NCBI RefSeq assembly: GCF_002813555.1
Contig: NZ_CP025057.1
Location: 744,001-808,000 of the forward strand
Source: Spiroplasma floricola 23-6
Lineage (GTDB): Bacteria; Bacillota_I; Bacilli_A; Mycoplasmatales; Mycoplasmataceae
Direction of reading: 5' to 3'
DNA length: 64,000 bases
A program made the position numbers and the translations under genes. The notes below the pieces were generated by a model that saw only the letters and a program-made list of their open reading frames with translations, did no database searches and was not told the origin of the DNA. Below, one piece after another: positions 43,544-54,569 of the stretch (position 1 is the stretch's first letter; every line of letters starts with the position of its first letter).

Positions 43544-44368
43544 TTAAAAATCAAAGTTATCTGGATCTGGTCCATCTCTGTATTCTTTAATTGTTGCCAA
43601 TAATTTCATATCTTCACTAGTTAACTCAAAATCATCTATTTGAATGTTTTCTACAACCCTTTTTGGTTTTGAAGATTTTGGAATAATAACATAGTCAAGT
43701 TGTAAAGCTCAACGCAAGCAAATTTGTGCTTCACTTTTATTATATTTTTTAGCCAATTGTTTGATTTGATCAATTTCAAAACATTTTCCTCTAATCATTG
43801 TTCCTCATGATTCAACAACAATATCATTTTCTTTACAAATATTTACTACTTCTAAATTTTGTAAAGCTGGATGTAGTTCAAATTGATTTATAACAGGTTT
43901 TATTTTACATACCTCTAATAATTCTTTAATATGGTGAGGTTGAAAATTGCTTACACCAATTGATTTAACTTTACCCTCTTCTACTGCTTCTTCTAAAGCT
44001 TTTCAACATTCAAGTCTGTGTTCAGTTGGTCAATGAATTAAAAGTAAATCAATATAAGTTAATTCCAATTCTTTTAAAATTTCATCAATTGCTTGTTTTG
44101 CAAGATCATAGCTGTGATGTGAATTTCATATTTTTGAAGTAATAAAAATATCTTCTCTTTTTACTTTACTTTCTTTAATAGCTCTTGCCACTACTTTATG
44201 ATTGTTATAAATTGTTGCAGTATCAAGATGTTTATAGCCATTTTCTAGTGCTGCTTTAATAGATTCTAAAGTTTCTTTTTCATCTGTTAATTTGTAAGTT
44301 CCTAAACCTACTTGTGGGATTTCTAATCCATTGTTAAATTTTATTTTTCTTTCCAATACTTTATTCAT
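43544..44368 (-). CDS. Aldo/keto reductase
   Basis: A 274-residue NADPH-dependent oxidoreductase. The AKR landmarks are GLGTYKLTD, HLDTATIYNN (with catalytic Asp and Tyr), FITSKIW (catalytic Lys), LLLIHWP (catalytic His), SIGVSNF and the cofactor-binding IPKSSKPKRV. The length is typical. AAAAGGAGAAG precedes the ATG. It is a single gene between the ABC-3C unit and a GH1/PTS operon. The substrate is not evident; 2,5-diketo-gluconate reductase-like and methylglyoxal reductase-like members look the same. Confidence 0.85.
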
Positions 44369-44419
44369 ACATTTTCTTCTCCTTTTATAAAGTAATTAAA
44401 TTATACAACTTTATAAATA

Positions 44420-44461
44420 AAAAAAATGAAAGATTATTTTTTAAAATAATCTTTCATTTTT
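44420..44461 (-). terminator. Terminator of the second GH1/PTS operon
   Basis: Perfect 18-base arms (AAAATGAAAGATTATTTT and complement) with a 3-base loop, directly after and overlapping the GH1 stop codon. Confidence 0.85.
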
Positions 44462-45866
44462 AAAATATATCACCATTTTTTGAAATTAAATCTTTATATC
44501 AAAAAAACGATTTTTTCTTATATCTTTTAAGTTCTTTTAAATCTTTTTCAGTTCTGTCAACAAATATAAAACCATATCGTTTTTTAAAACCTTGATGTGA
44601 AGAAACCACATCAATTGCACTTCAAGGATTATAAGCAATTACTTCTACTCCTTCAGAAATAGCTAATTGTAACTGTTCAATATGTTTTGAATAATACTCT
44701 ATTCTTTGCATATCATTTACAGTATCATTTTCTAATTCTTCTGTTAAACCAATTCCATTTTCTGAAATCATTAAAGGTAAATTATATCTTTCATAAACTT
44801 CTCTAAGAGTTATTCTAAAACCAACTGGATCAGTGTTTCAACCATATTCAGTTTTTTCAAGTTTATCATTTTGTGCATAACTAAATAAACCATTAATATC
44901 AAACATTGTTTGTTGATCTATTTTTACTTGTTCAGATGTATTTTTAATATTTTCTTGAACAGTTCCAGAAGTATAATAGTTTATTGATAAAAAATCAGGT
45001 TTTCCTTTTTTTAATATTTCAAAGTCATCATTTAAAATTTCAGGCATTAAATCATTGTCAATAAAATATTTCTTAGCAATGGGATTGTAAATTCCTCTTA
45101 CAATTGCATCTAAGTAATATCAATTTCTCATAACACTTGCATTTTGTGCTGCTAAATAATCTTCTGGTTTATTAGAATTGGGATAAATACATACATTATT
45201 TAAAGCTGGTCCAATCTTTGCATTACTATTATATTTTCTAAGCAATTCAACTGCTTTTGCTTGAGCTATAAACATGTGATGTGATTGTTGATATAATTCT
45301 TTTTCTGTTAAAGATGATTTTCCCCCATTTAACATAGCAACTTTATTGCCAATCATTATTATTACATTTTGTTCATTGAAAGTTATTCAGTATTTTACTT
45401 TTTGAGAAAAGTGTTTAAACAAAGTTTCAACATATTTTAAATAAGCATTAACTGTTAATTCTCTGTTACTTCACCCTCCTCTTTCACTTAAAGAAAGTGG
45501 CAAGTCAAAGTGGTATAAAGTTGGAATTGGCTCGATATCATTTTTAATTAATTCATCAATTAACTCTTCATAAAATTTAATTCCTTTTTCATTAATTTCT
45601 CCATCTCCATCAGGAATAATTCTTGATCAAGCAATTGAGAATCTAAATGATTTTATTCCCATTTCTTTAAGCAATTTTATATCATCTTTAAATTTATGAT
45701 AAAAGTCAGATGCTACTTTAAAATCAGCAATTTGCTCTCCATATTTTTTAACATCTTGAATTGAAAGTCCTTTACCATCTTGATTGTAAGCTCCCTCTGC
45801 TTGAAAAGCAGAGATTGATGCTCCTCAAAGAAAATCTTTGGGAAATTTATTTTTCTTTAATAACAT
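44460..45866 (-). CDS. 6-phospho-beta-glucosidase (GH1), second copy
   Basis: A 468-residue GH1 enzyme: [13 protein letters not shown] at the N-terminus, [10 protein letters not shown], acid/base Glu165 in TFNEQN, nucleophile in ISENGIG, and the final [19 protein letters not shown] block typical of the 6-phospho-enzymes. It starts only 2 bases after the PTS stop codon, so it processes the PTS product. The sequence is clearly different from the GH1 at 14362-15723, so a different glycoside is likely. Confidence 0.88.
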
Positions 45867-45868
45867 TT

Positions 45869-48358
45869 TTATTTAACCACCTTTAGTTTGATATCTTTTT
45901 TTAACAAACTTTGATTAACTTTATTTGTCAAGCCATAATTTATATCAAGAGAATGAATAGCATTGAAATATTGTCCATCAATATTTGTTAGATTAGAGAA
46001 GTTTAACTCTTTTGCAAGTTTTGCTGTATTTTGTGAAACTATTTTCATAAACTCATCTTGTTTATCATCAAATCATTTAGATTTATTTTTCACAATTACT
46101 TTATATTCTTCAATTTCTTTTGTTAATTCTTCTTTTTTATTATTTGATTTAAAATCTTCAAATTTTAAATATAGAATTTTTAAACTTTGAGGATTATCAC
46201 TGTTTCTTAATTTTTTTAATTTGATAAGATAGTTGTTATATTTTTTCTCATATTTATTTTGATATTGTTCAAATTTTGCTTCTTTTTGATTTAAAATGAT
46301 TATTTCTTTTTCAAGCTCTTTAATTCATTTTAAATCTTCTTTTTTAAGAAATTCATTTTGAGATTTTAAAACCTGTTCAAGTTTTAATTTAGCTTCTTTT
46401 TTAGAAATTTGTTTTCTAGATGCATAAGCACTTATTAATAATTTATTAATTTTATTAACTGTTTTTAATTCATCTGGTCTTTCTTGATAAATTAAAATGG
46501 TAGCTACAGCTCCCCCACCAAGAGCAACCAAAAGACAAAGGACAAACATAGCAACATTAGTTGCACCTCCAGGAATATAGCCTGTAATTGAGAAAATTCC
46601 ATATCCTCCTGGAACGTGTAATTTTACACCAATTATTCCACTTAACATCCCCCCAATTGCAGCTCCTATATTTCCTGCTATAAAAGGTTTTTGTTTTGGT
46701 AAGTTTATACCATATAAAATGGGCTCTGACACTCCAATAAATCCTGCTGGCAGTGAAGCAATTGACATTGCTCGCAGTTTAGCATCTTTGGTTCTTATTA
46801 TAATTCCAATTAAAGCTCCAACTTGTCCATAAACTCCATACATTAATCCAGGACTTAAAAGTTGAGGTATTCCTTGTTGAACTTGTAAACTAATTGGCAT
46901 TGCAATTGCAATGTGAATTCCCAAAACAACAGCTGGTTGTCATACAAATGCAAAGATTGCAACTCCAATTCCAAATGGGATTAAACCAATTTGATTAACT
47001 ACATAACCTATTCCATATTCAAATAGTCCTAATATTGGTCCCACCAAAAAGAATGTTCCTACAACTACTATTAAAAATGCTAGAGTATGTCTAAAAATTA
47101 TATCAACCATTGAAGGCATTCATGTTTTAATTCATTTGTCCAATCAATAATAAGCAATCATTGCAGCAATACAAGGTAAAATTGTATTTGCATATGCTTT
47201 AATTCCAATTGCCACATCACCAATTTTAAATCATTCTCAAATTGGTTGACCATTTTGAAATAAATAAGGATTGGCAATTACTAAACAAATTAGCAATCCC
47301 ATTTGTGAGTTACCACCTAAATATCTTATTGTGTTATAACCAACAAATAGACCTAAAAATTTAAAAGCAACATCAGTAATTATGAAGAAAAACTGACTGA
47401 AATGATCTATATCATTTAAAGATACTCCAAATCCTGGTTTTGTCAATACATTTGCTTGAATCAAAATACTTTGAACAGCCATTAACATACCTATTCCAAT
47501 AAAGATTGGTAAGTTAGGTACCATTACTCCTGCAAGTGAAGCCATGATTCTTTCTTTAATTGGTTTTTTTACTTTTATTTCATTTTTATCTTCATTAATT
47601 TTTTGATCAATATTTTGAAAGGCTGTAAAAACTTTTTGAACTTCTCCTCCAATTATAATTTGAAGTTCTTCACCATTTCAATGTGTTCCTTTAACTAAAG
47701 CAATTTTTTCAATTGCTTTTAAATCTACTTTAGATTTATTTTTTACAATAAGTCTAAAACGAGTCATACAATTATAATATTTTGAATAATTTGCAGAAGT
47801 ACCTACATTTTTATAAATTTCTTCTGCTGTTTTTTCATATTTGTTAATTGAAAATAGAGCATCAATATTTTTTAAAATATCAACTTCTTGATCTAATTCA
47901 AAATAACCTATTTCATCTCCTTGTTTAACTTTTGTTAAACCTTCTTTTAATTTTAACTTTCACTTTTCATTTACATCTTCTTGTATAACAATTGGTGTTG
48001 AAATAGCTAAATTATTTTCTTTAATTAACTTTAAATCTACTTCTACAATTTTGTCTTTTAATGAAATCTCTTCATTAATTTTTGAAATAAATTTAAAAGG
48101 TTTTCCTTTTAAATTTACAGTATCAAGTCCAATATGTATAAGAACATTAGGACCATCTTGTGCTTTTACAAAAAAAGCATGTTTTGTTTCAAAAATTAAG
48201 TTTATTGTGCTTTTTTCAAAGGGTGAATAAAATACATTTGAACTAGGTTCAATATAAATTCCTTCTCCAAGCATTTTTTCACTAAACACGCCATCATTAA
48301 GTTTTTCTATTGGAAAAACCATACCATCACATGGTGCATAGAGTTTTATTTTTTCCAT
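45869..48358 (-). CDS. PTS permease EIIABC (unusual A-B-C order) with coiled-coil tail
   Basis: An 829-residue enzyme II. The crr-like EIIA comes first (residues 1-140; His60 in KHAFFVKAQDG and phosphorylated His75 in VLIHIGLDTVNLKG), then EIIB (about 165-250; Cys197 in YNCMTRFRL), then EIIC (about 270-630; PAVVLGIHIAIAMP, GVSEPILYGINLPK). In most beta-glucoside permeases EIIA is at the C-terminus. Here the C-terminus (630-829) is a Lys/Glu-rich coiled coil with no catalytic motif. It is the first gene of the operon with GH1. The ATG has GAGGAAG in front. Confidence 0.85.
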
Positions 48359-48431
48359 TTCTTCCTCCTCATTTAAATAATAAAGACTAAGAAAAAATAT
48401 ATAAAGAGATTATTGTTCTAATTCATTTAGA

Positions 48432-49166
48432 TTAATTTTTTTCAAGTAAATTAATTGCTTCATGAAAATAAGCAATAATATAGCTCATTGCTATATTCCT
48501 GTATATATAATTGTGTGGTTTTTGATTAATATCTAAAACAATTTTAGTATCGTAAAAATCAAATTTATATTTTTGAGAATTAGAACAAAATATAAAGATA
48601 TTTTTATTTATTTTAGATATTTTTTTATATATTTGAAACAATACATCATTATCTTGACCTGCAAAGAAAAATATAATTGAATCTTTTGAATTAGTATTTT
48701 TTATATATTCATAAAATAAATAATTATTTAAAAATAAAGTTGAATCAATGTTATTAAACTTAAAAATCTCATTTAAAAGTTCTGTTTGAACTCTTAGTTG
48801 ATTTGAAGAGAGTATAAAAACTCTAGTTTTTAAGATTTTGTTAAAAATATTGTCAATATCGCTTTTATTAAAATTAAATAAATCAACTAAATTCTCTTCT
48901 TGAGAAATAGTTTCTCTATTATTTGCAGGTTTAATTTGTTCTAATCTTTCAAATTTTAAAAGTGATATCAATTCTCTATATCCTTTAAGATCTAATTTTT
49001 TTGCAAATACTGTTAAAAGAGATTCGCTAACATGAATATCTTGTGCTAATTCTTTAACTGATAGAAAATTATCTTCTAAATACATTTGAACTAATTTTTT
49101 AGCTATCAAATAATCTGTATTTTCATTTTTACTATTAGAAATTGCTGTTATTTTATCAAAAATCAT
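48432..49166 (-). CDS. RpiR-family transcriptional regulator
   Basis: A 244-residue regulator with the N-terminal RpiR helix-turn-helix (LSVKELAQDIHVSESLLTVF, residues about 35-55) and a C-terminal SIS-like part (VFILSSNQLR, IIFFFAGQDN). It is just upstream of the EIIABC/GH1 operon on the same strand (73-base gap) and most likely regulates it. Same design as the regulator at 15864-16616 but clearly diverged. Confidence 0.78.
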   Translation of the reverse strand: MIFDKITAISNSKNENTDYLIAKKLVQMYLEDNFLSVKELAQDIHVSESLLTVFAKKLDLKGYRELISLLKFERLEQIKPANNRETISQEENLVDLFNFNKSDIDNIFNKILKTRVFILSSNQLRVQTELLNEIFKFNNIDSTLFLNNYLFYEYIKNTNSKDSIIFFFAGQDNDVLFQIYKKISKINKNIFIFCSNSQKYKFDFYDTKIVLDINQKPHNYIYRNIAMSYIIAYFHEAINLLEKN

Positions 49167-49248
49167 TTTTCTCTTCTCATATCTATTTTTTAATTATTTT
49201 AAAACAATTTAATTATAATCAAATATTAATATAAAGATATAAAAACAA

Positions 49249-49280
49249 AAAAATCAGTGCATTTTAATGCACTGATTTAA
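49249..49280 (-). terminator. Rho-independent terminator
   Basis: AAATCAGTGCATT-TT-AATGCACTGATTT hairpin, immediately after the stop codon of the 79-residue gene. Confidence 0.85.
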
Positions 49281-49285
49281 ATCTT

Positions 49286-49525
49286 TTAGTCAAAGAATCC
49301 TAATCCGTTAGCAACTTTTTTTGATAACTTTTCATCTAACTTGTATTCTTCATTGTTTGTAAGTTTTATAAATACTTGAGTTTGACTTTTAATATTTACA
49401 CTAACAATATGATCTGTTAATATTTTAACAACACCATCTTCTTTGCGAATAGTTAGATAATTTTCTTCTAACAAATCAGGAAATTTTCTGTCGAAAAAGA
49501 ACTTTTCTTCATTTCGATTTTTCAT
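49286..49525 (-). CDS. Hypothetical protein, 79 aa
   Basis: Small soluble protein, MKNRNEEKFFFDRKFPDLL followed by beta-rich segments (ENYLTIRKEDGVVKILTDHI). No family recognised. Its own terminator and a GGAGTAAAG sequence upstream of the ATG support a real gene. It stands alone between the PTS regulator and the defence island. Confidence 0.55.
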   Translation of the reverse strand: MKNRNEEKFFFDRKFPDLLEENYLTIRKEDGVVKILTDHIVSVNIKSQTQVFIKLTNNEEYKLDEKLSKKVANGLGFFD

Positions 49526-49955
49526 TTTTATATCTCTACTTTACTCCTTTAAAAAAATTATATACCTTTCATAAGAAAATCACATAAAAGTTTTAAAAAT
49601 TTTATTTAAAATATTCATTTTTTAAAATGCCTTATTCATACTTCTAATCATTAAATTTTTTTACAATAGATTCATCAAATAATTTAAAAATATTAATTTC
49701 CTCATTATTTATCTATTTTTAATTTTATATAAAATAAGATTATTAATTTCTATCTTTAAAATTTAGCTAATAGATGCTTTTATAAAAACAGTATTTTATA
49801 GATTATTTAATGTAGTTATATTTTTGTTTCTAACATAATCTCTTTAAAAAATTTATGTAAACTTGAAAAGTTTACATTTTTTTATTTCTTTGTATTTAAT
49901 ATGCAAAACAATTTAACATATTTAAGTTTATTAATTATTCTTTTTATTCAATTCC
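49526..49955. other. Intergenic region between metabolism and defence island
   Basis: Mostly AT-rich. A short minus-strand tail (INIFKLFDESIVKKFND then a stop, about 49650-49715) is protein-like and may be leftover coding DNA. The terminator of the R-M operon is at 49851-49881. Nothing else seen. Confidence 0.4.
49851..49881. terminator. Terminator of the R-M operon
   Basis: TGTAAACTT-GAA-AAGTTTACA hairpin with T-rich flanks on both strands, about 75 bases after the end of the nuclease gene. Confidence 0.7.
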
Positions 49956-51299
49956 TTAATATAAAATACTTAAGTCCTCTAATTCAATTTTAAGACCTCT
50001 TAATGCTAATTGTGAATGTCTTTCATTATATAATATTGATATCATTTTATATTTATCTTTTTTTGTTGAATAATGAATTTTCTTATGACAATTAGGACAT
50101 AATGCTACATAATTTTCAATAACTTCTATTGAGTTTTTAAAATCCTCACTATAACCATGTGGAATTAAATGATGAATTTCAATATAATTTTCATTTGTAG
50201 TCTCTGATATAAAGTATTTACAATTATTATTATTTTCAAAATAGCACTTATTATTATAATAATTTCTAGCTATAGATTTCATTTTATTAAATTCTGTACG
50301 ATCTTTTCTAGATATTTTTACATACTTAATTTCTGCTTTTTCAATTGGCATTATAACAAGTTCCTGATTATTAATATTTTTATAATCAATAAAATTTACA
50401 ATAGATGTAAAATCTGAAAATAATTCAATAACTGATTCATTATATTCATTTAAAAAAGAGTCTCTTTCTAAAAAATTTATAATATATTTATAATCATTTT
50501 TCTTAAATATACTATATAAAGTTTTTACTGTTTCTTCAAGATTTAAATTTTCAAGAAAATTGATAATAAAATTATAAATAAAAAGTTCATCTTTAAATGT
50601 CTTTATAGTATAAACTCCTCCAGATTTCAATTTTTGGTCTAGAATCTCATTAATTTTTAGTAAATCTTCGGTTTCTAAATAATTAAAATTTCTCATAATT
50701 TCAGAAGTTAAATCAGAGAAATTAGAAAAATTCCAAAGCATAAATTCTAAACTTCTTACTTTTGAATTATTTTTTTTGGTATATACTTCATAAAATAAAT
50801 TACTAATTTTTTTATTAAAAATTTGAAATTCTTCAACACTTAAATTATTTTTAAAAACCTGAATTTTTTTTAAAATTTTTACAAAAAGTTTCTCATTATT
50901 TGCCATCATAAAATATAGTGTATATATTTTAGAGTCAAAATCTTTAAAATTTGAGTTTTGTTCAATTTTCAACAGTTCATTTTCATAAAAAATAGAATTT
51001 TTAGTGATAATCTCAAAATCATTTTCTTTTTTAGTTAAATTGTACTCTTTTCATTTTTTAATTGATTGTTTATGTTTATCTTGACCTGAACGTTGTTTTG
51101 GTCAATCTTTTACCTTTATATTTTGCAAAGTCTTTATTGTATCTATATTATGTTTAATGGATTCTAAAACTCTAAAGTTAGTTGAAAATATATTTGATAT
51201 TAAAGAAAGATTACTTGTTATCTTTGATGAAGTTCAAAATTCGCTTTTATCTTTAATAAATTCTTTATAATATTTATCTATTACTACGTTTGCAGACAT
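49956..51299 (-). CDS. HNH restriction endonuclease
   Basis: A 447-residue protein with a C-terminal HNH nuclease: CxnC pair Cys352/Cys360, IEIHHLIPHGY with His376/His377, Asn396, and LCPNCHKKIHY with Cys401, Cys404, His405. The N-terminal 330 residues are helical and have no recognised domain; they may bind DNA. It follows two D12-class adenine methylases and overlaps the second of them by 26 bases, so it is the restriction subunit. AAGGAG precedes the ATG. The recognition sequence is unknown. The reading continues through several TGA Trp codons, which would be stops in the standard code. Confidence 0.75.
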
Positions 51300-52299
51300 A
51301 TAAAATCTCCTTATGATCTATAAAATTTGTTTTACCACTATTAAATGACTTATATGGTTTTTCATAAATTTCTACTTTTCCATATTCTTCAAAAATTTCA
51401 ATAATATCCTGTTCTGTAATTTTATTATTTGAAGCTGTTGAAGATGCATTATAAGTATTATTATACGACATTAATATCACTTTACTTTTACTTGAATTGA
51501 TTAATTCTTTTAAAAAGTGTTTTGCCTTTGATCTTGAATATTCACTTTTTAAATGATCTCTCAAAAATTTCATCGATTTACCTTGAAATTCAGTTGGTTT
51601 ATTTCAAATTGCTATATTTTCTAATACATGATAAAAGTTTATATATTGTCTTGCATTGTAAGGTGGATCTAAATAAAGAATAGAGTTTTCTTGATTTAAA
51701 TTCTTTATTAATAAATTTGCATCCATATTAAAAGGAGTAATTTTTGAACTATATTTTTGAACAAATAAAGTTTTTAACTCTAAATTTTTATCAAAATGCT
51801 GGTTATTTAAAAAAGATTCATAATGTCCAACAGTATTTGCTATTTTATCTGCACCAAACATAAGACTTGTAATTAAATAATATTTTTCATCTTCATTTAT
51901 TATTTTACTTTTAAATTTTTTTTCAATATCTTCTCTTATTTCTCCAATTTTAAAAGCTTCAGTTTTACTAAAGTACCTATTTCCATAAATTTCACTAATA
52001 TAATTATCAAATAAGTATTCATATTTTTTGTTATTATATTTATCAATAATATTAGATAATTTTTCTTGATCAATGTTATCAAAACTATTAAATGCTCTAT
52101 AAATTACATAATTATGAAATAAATTATCATTTAAAATTGTATTATATCCTTTTTCTGCAAAATAAAAGCCAACAGCTCCTGTACCAGCAAAAATATCAAT
52201 AAATTCAGTATTTATATTCATTTCCTTTTCAATTGTTTCAAAAATTCAACTAGTTAATTTATTTTTATTACCAATATATCTCCTATTATTATATTTCAA
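51274..52299 (-). CDS. D12-class N6-adenine DNA methyltransferase 2
   Basis: A 341-residue Dam-like methylase. Motif X is RRYIGNKNKLTSW (residues 6-18), motif I FIDIFAGTGAVG (near 34-45), motif IV LYLDPPY (Asp211). The start was placed at the TTG at 52299, since an ATG at 52221 would remove motif X. It overlaps the upstream methylase by 11 bases and the nuclease gene by 26 bases. It methylates adenine at N6, probably on one strand of a non-palindromic site with its partner on the other. Confidence 0.8.
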
Positions 52300-53215
52300 A
52301 ATTCATCACCAACACTTCTTTATCTAACGTATATCTATTTTTTTTATTATAGCTACTTGAAATGTAATTTTTTTCAATTTCTTTAACTATTAAATTATTT
52401 CTTTTAATAAATTTTTTTAATTCAATATTAATTTTATCTCCTCTTTTAAGAATATTTGAAATTATAATTTTTTTATTATTGGCTAATATTTTTTTTTCAA
52501 TAAAAGCATAAAATTCAATTTCAGTATTAATATCTCATTCCTTATTATAAGTTGCTTCTGTTAACAAATATGGAGGATCAATATAAACTATATCTGAATC
52601 TAAAATCTTTTGATTAAGTCTTTCATCTCTAAAATCGAAATTATTTATATCTATTTTCATATTATTTGTCTTTAATTTGAAATTTTCAATTCTCTTAAAT
52701 GTGGCTTTATTAAAATCAGTTTTACCTACAGGAATATTATAATTACCAATAGAATTAAATCTAATTTCTCCATTAAAACCATAGATCTTTAGAACAAACA
52801 AAATAATAATTGCTTCTTCTGTAAATTTATCATTTAAAGAATTGTAGTAACTTCTTAACTTATTAAAAGATACAATATTTAATTCCTTTAATCCATTATT
52901 AGAAGTATTTTTTAGTTTACTTTTGTAAAATGAATAACTATTTCTAAAAGAATTTGTTAAATCAAATTTATGTATTACATTTTCTATATCTGAAACAATT
53001 TTATCCAATTTATTTTTAATTAAATACTTTAATATTTCAATAATGCTCTTATTTAAATCATTAATTATAATTTTTTTATTTCTCGAATTTATTCCCACAA
53101 CAGAACTACCACAAAAAAGATCTAAAATAACTTCATCATTTTTTATGTAATTATAAATTATATTCAATATTTGAAACTTATTTCCAGCATAACTCAAAGG
53201 ACTTTTAATAAACAT
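52289..53215 (-). CDS. D12-class N6-adenine DNA methyltransferase 1
   Basis: A 308-residue Dam-like methylase with motif X SPLSYAGNKFQIL (5-17), motif I LDLFCGSSVVG (31-41) and motif IV IVYIDPPY (DPPY at 213-216). It is the first gene of the three-gene R-M operon, with TAGGAG before the ATG. The two methylases are only distantly related to each other, as is common where each modifies a different strand of an asymmetric site. Confidence 0.82.
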
Positions 53216-53300
53216 ATATACTCCTATAACTATTATAGTATAACATCTTTGTTTTAAAAATTAATTTAGTTACTTAATATTTACTATTAATATTTTTAAA

Positions 53301-53330
53301 AATAAAACGAGATTTTTACCTCGTTTTACT
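53301..53330 (-). terminator. Rho-independent terminator
   Basis: AAAACGAG / CTCGTTTT hairpin with an 8-base loop and T tract. It directly follows the coding remnant at 53333-53500 and is 260 bases from the end of the PD-(D/E)XK gene. Confidence 0.75.
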
Positions 53331-53332
53331 AT

Positions 53333-53500
53333 TATTTTCCTAAATTTTAATCTTTCATTTATGAATTTCTATTTCCCTTTTAAATTTCTTTTCTTCTTTT
53401 TCTCTTTTTCTTATCTTACTTTAACTTCTAAAAACATTTTATCTAGTGAGCTTAATTCTTTTTGCAATTTTTCTTTTCTTTTTAACTATTATATTTGTTT
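53333..53500 (-). pseudogene. Decayed coiled-coil gene remnant
   Basis: One minus-strand frame reads LKRKEKLQKELSSLDKMFLE, then a stop, a Lys/Glu-rich stretch, a second stop and FINERLKFRKII. The Lys/Glu pattern suggests the end of a coiled-coil protein. No start or ribosome site. The rest of the 53216-53591 gap shows no gene. Confidence 0.4.
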
Positions 53501-53591
53501 CTACATATTATAAAAAAACCCTTTTATTAGTTCTGTATATAACTAAACTATTAACTAACATAGAAAAAGAATAATTATAGTATTAATTAAT

Positions 53592-54560
53592 TTAATATAT
53601 TTGCATAATTGAGTTTAAATCATAACTTTTAATATTAAATAAATCAATATTAAAAGATATATTTTTGATTTTATTATCATATTCTTTGATATATGGTATT
53701 TCTTTAATATTAATAAACTTTATTTTTATTTCTTCTTCTGAAAATCTTATAAGATTTCTTTTATCATGATTTTCTTTGAAATCTGTAAAAAATTCTTTCA
53801 TCCCTAATGCTAATGAAGGAATAGATAAATATCAATCAATTAAATCAATTAAGGTTTTTCCACCTTTTCTTACCTCCGAAATTTTTATTGCAGCAAAATA
53901 ATCATTAATATTTTCATTTATTTGATGATTTTTCAAAGAAAAAAGATCTTCATCACTTGTAGTAGTTTTAACTTCTATATTTATTTTTTTATTATTATGT
54001 GTATTAATTTCAAAATCAGTTTTAGATTCAAATTTTTTAAAATTATTGTACTCTTCTATATGATATCCTTCTAAAAATTCTTTTAAATATTCTCCACTAT
54101 TTTTTAATATTAATAATTCTCCTATTAAACCTATTTGAATTTTTTTCTTAATTTTAAAGACTAATCCAAATATTGTTTCCAAATTAACTACAGTATCAAA
54201 AATTGTTTGAGATAAATCATCTATATTAGAAATAGTTTTAAATACTAAATCTACAAAGTATTTTTCCATTTTAGGTTGTAAAATTAATACTTCTGCATCA
54301 CAGTCTTCATGTCCTTCAACATCGATATTCATTGTTTGACTAGGAAATCCAGAAAGTTTTTCATCTCCTTCAATACCATTGGAAATTGATTTTATTGATG
54401 GATAATATGAAAAGTTAGGCTTTTTTAAACTTTTTATATTTTTTGGTAAATTTACATTTTTATAAATTGGTTTTAAAATAAAATATGTGCTTGACTCAGG
54501 TAAAAGAAATAAAGAATATTCTCCTATATCTTTAATTGCTATAACATTTAGTTTTTCCAT
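53592..54560 (-). CDS. PD-(D/E)XK nuclease, DUF4420 type
   Basis: A 322-residue protein with the PD-(D/E)XK nuclease core: Glu148 in GLIGELLIL, Asp182 in SKTDFEI, and Glu196-x-Lys198 in INIEVKTTTSDEDLF. The layout fits the DUF4420 (PD-(D/E)XK motif protein) family that accompanies Z1 helicase and MORC/MutL-like ATPase genes in ATP-dependent restriction-like systems. TAGGAG lies 8 bases before the ATG, inside the end of the Z1 gene region. It is the last gene of the operon and its probable cutting subunit. Confidence 0.8.
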
Positions 54561-54569
54561 TGTTTTCTC

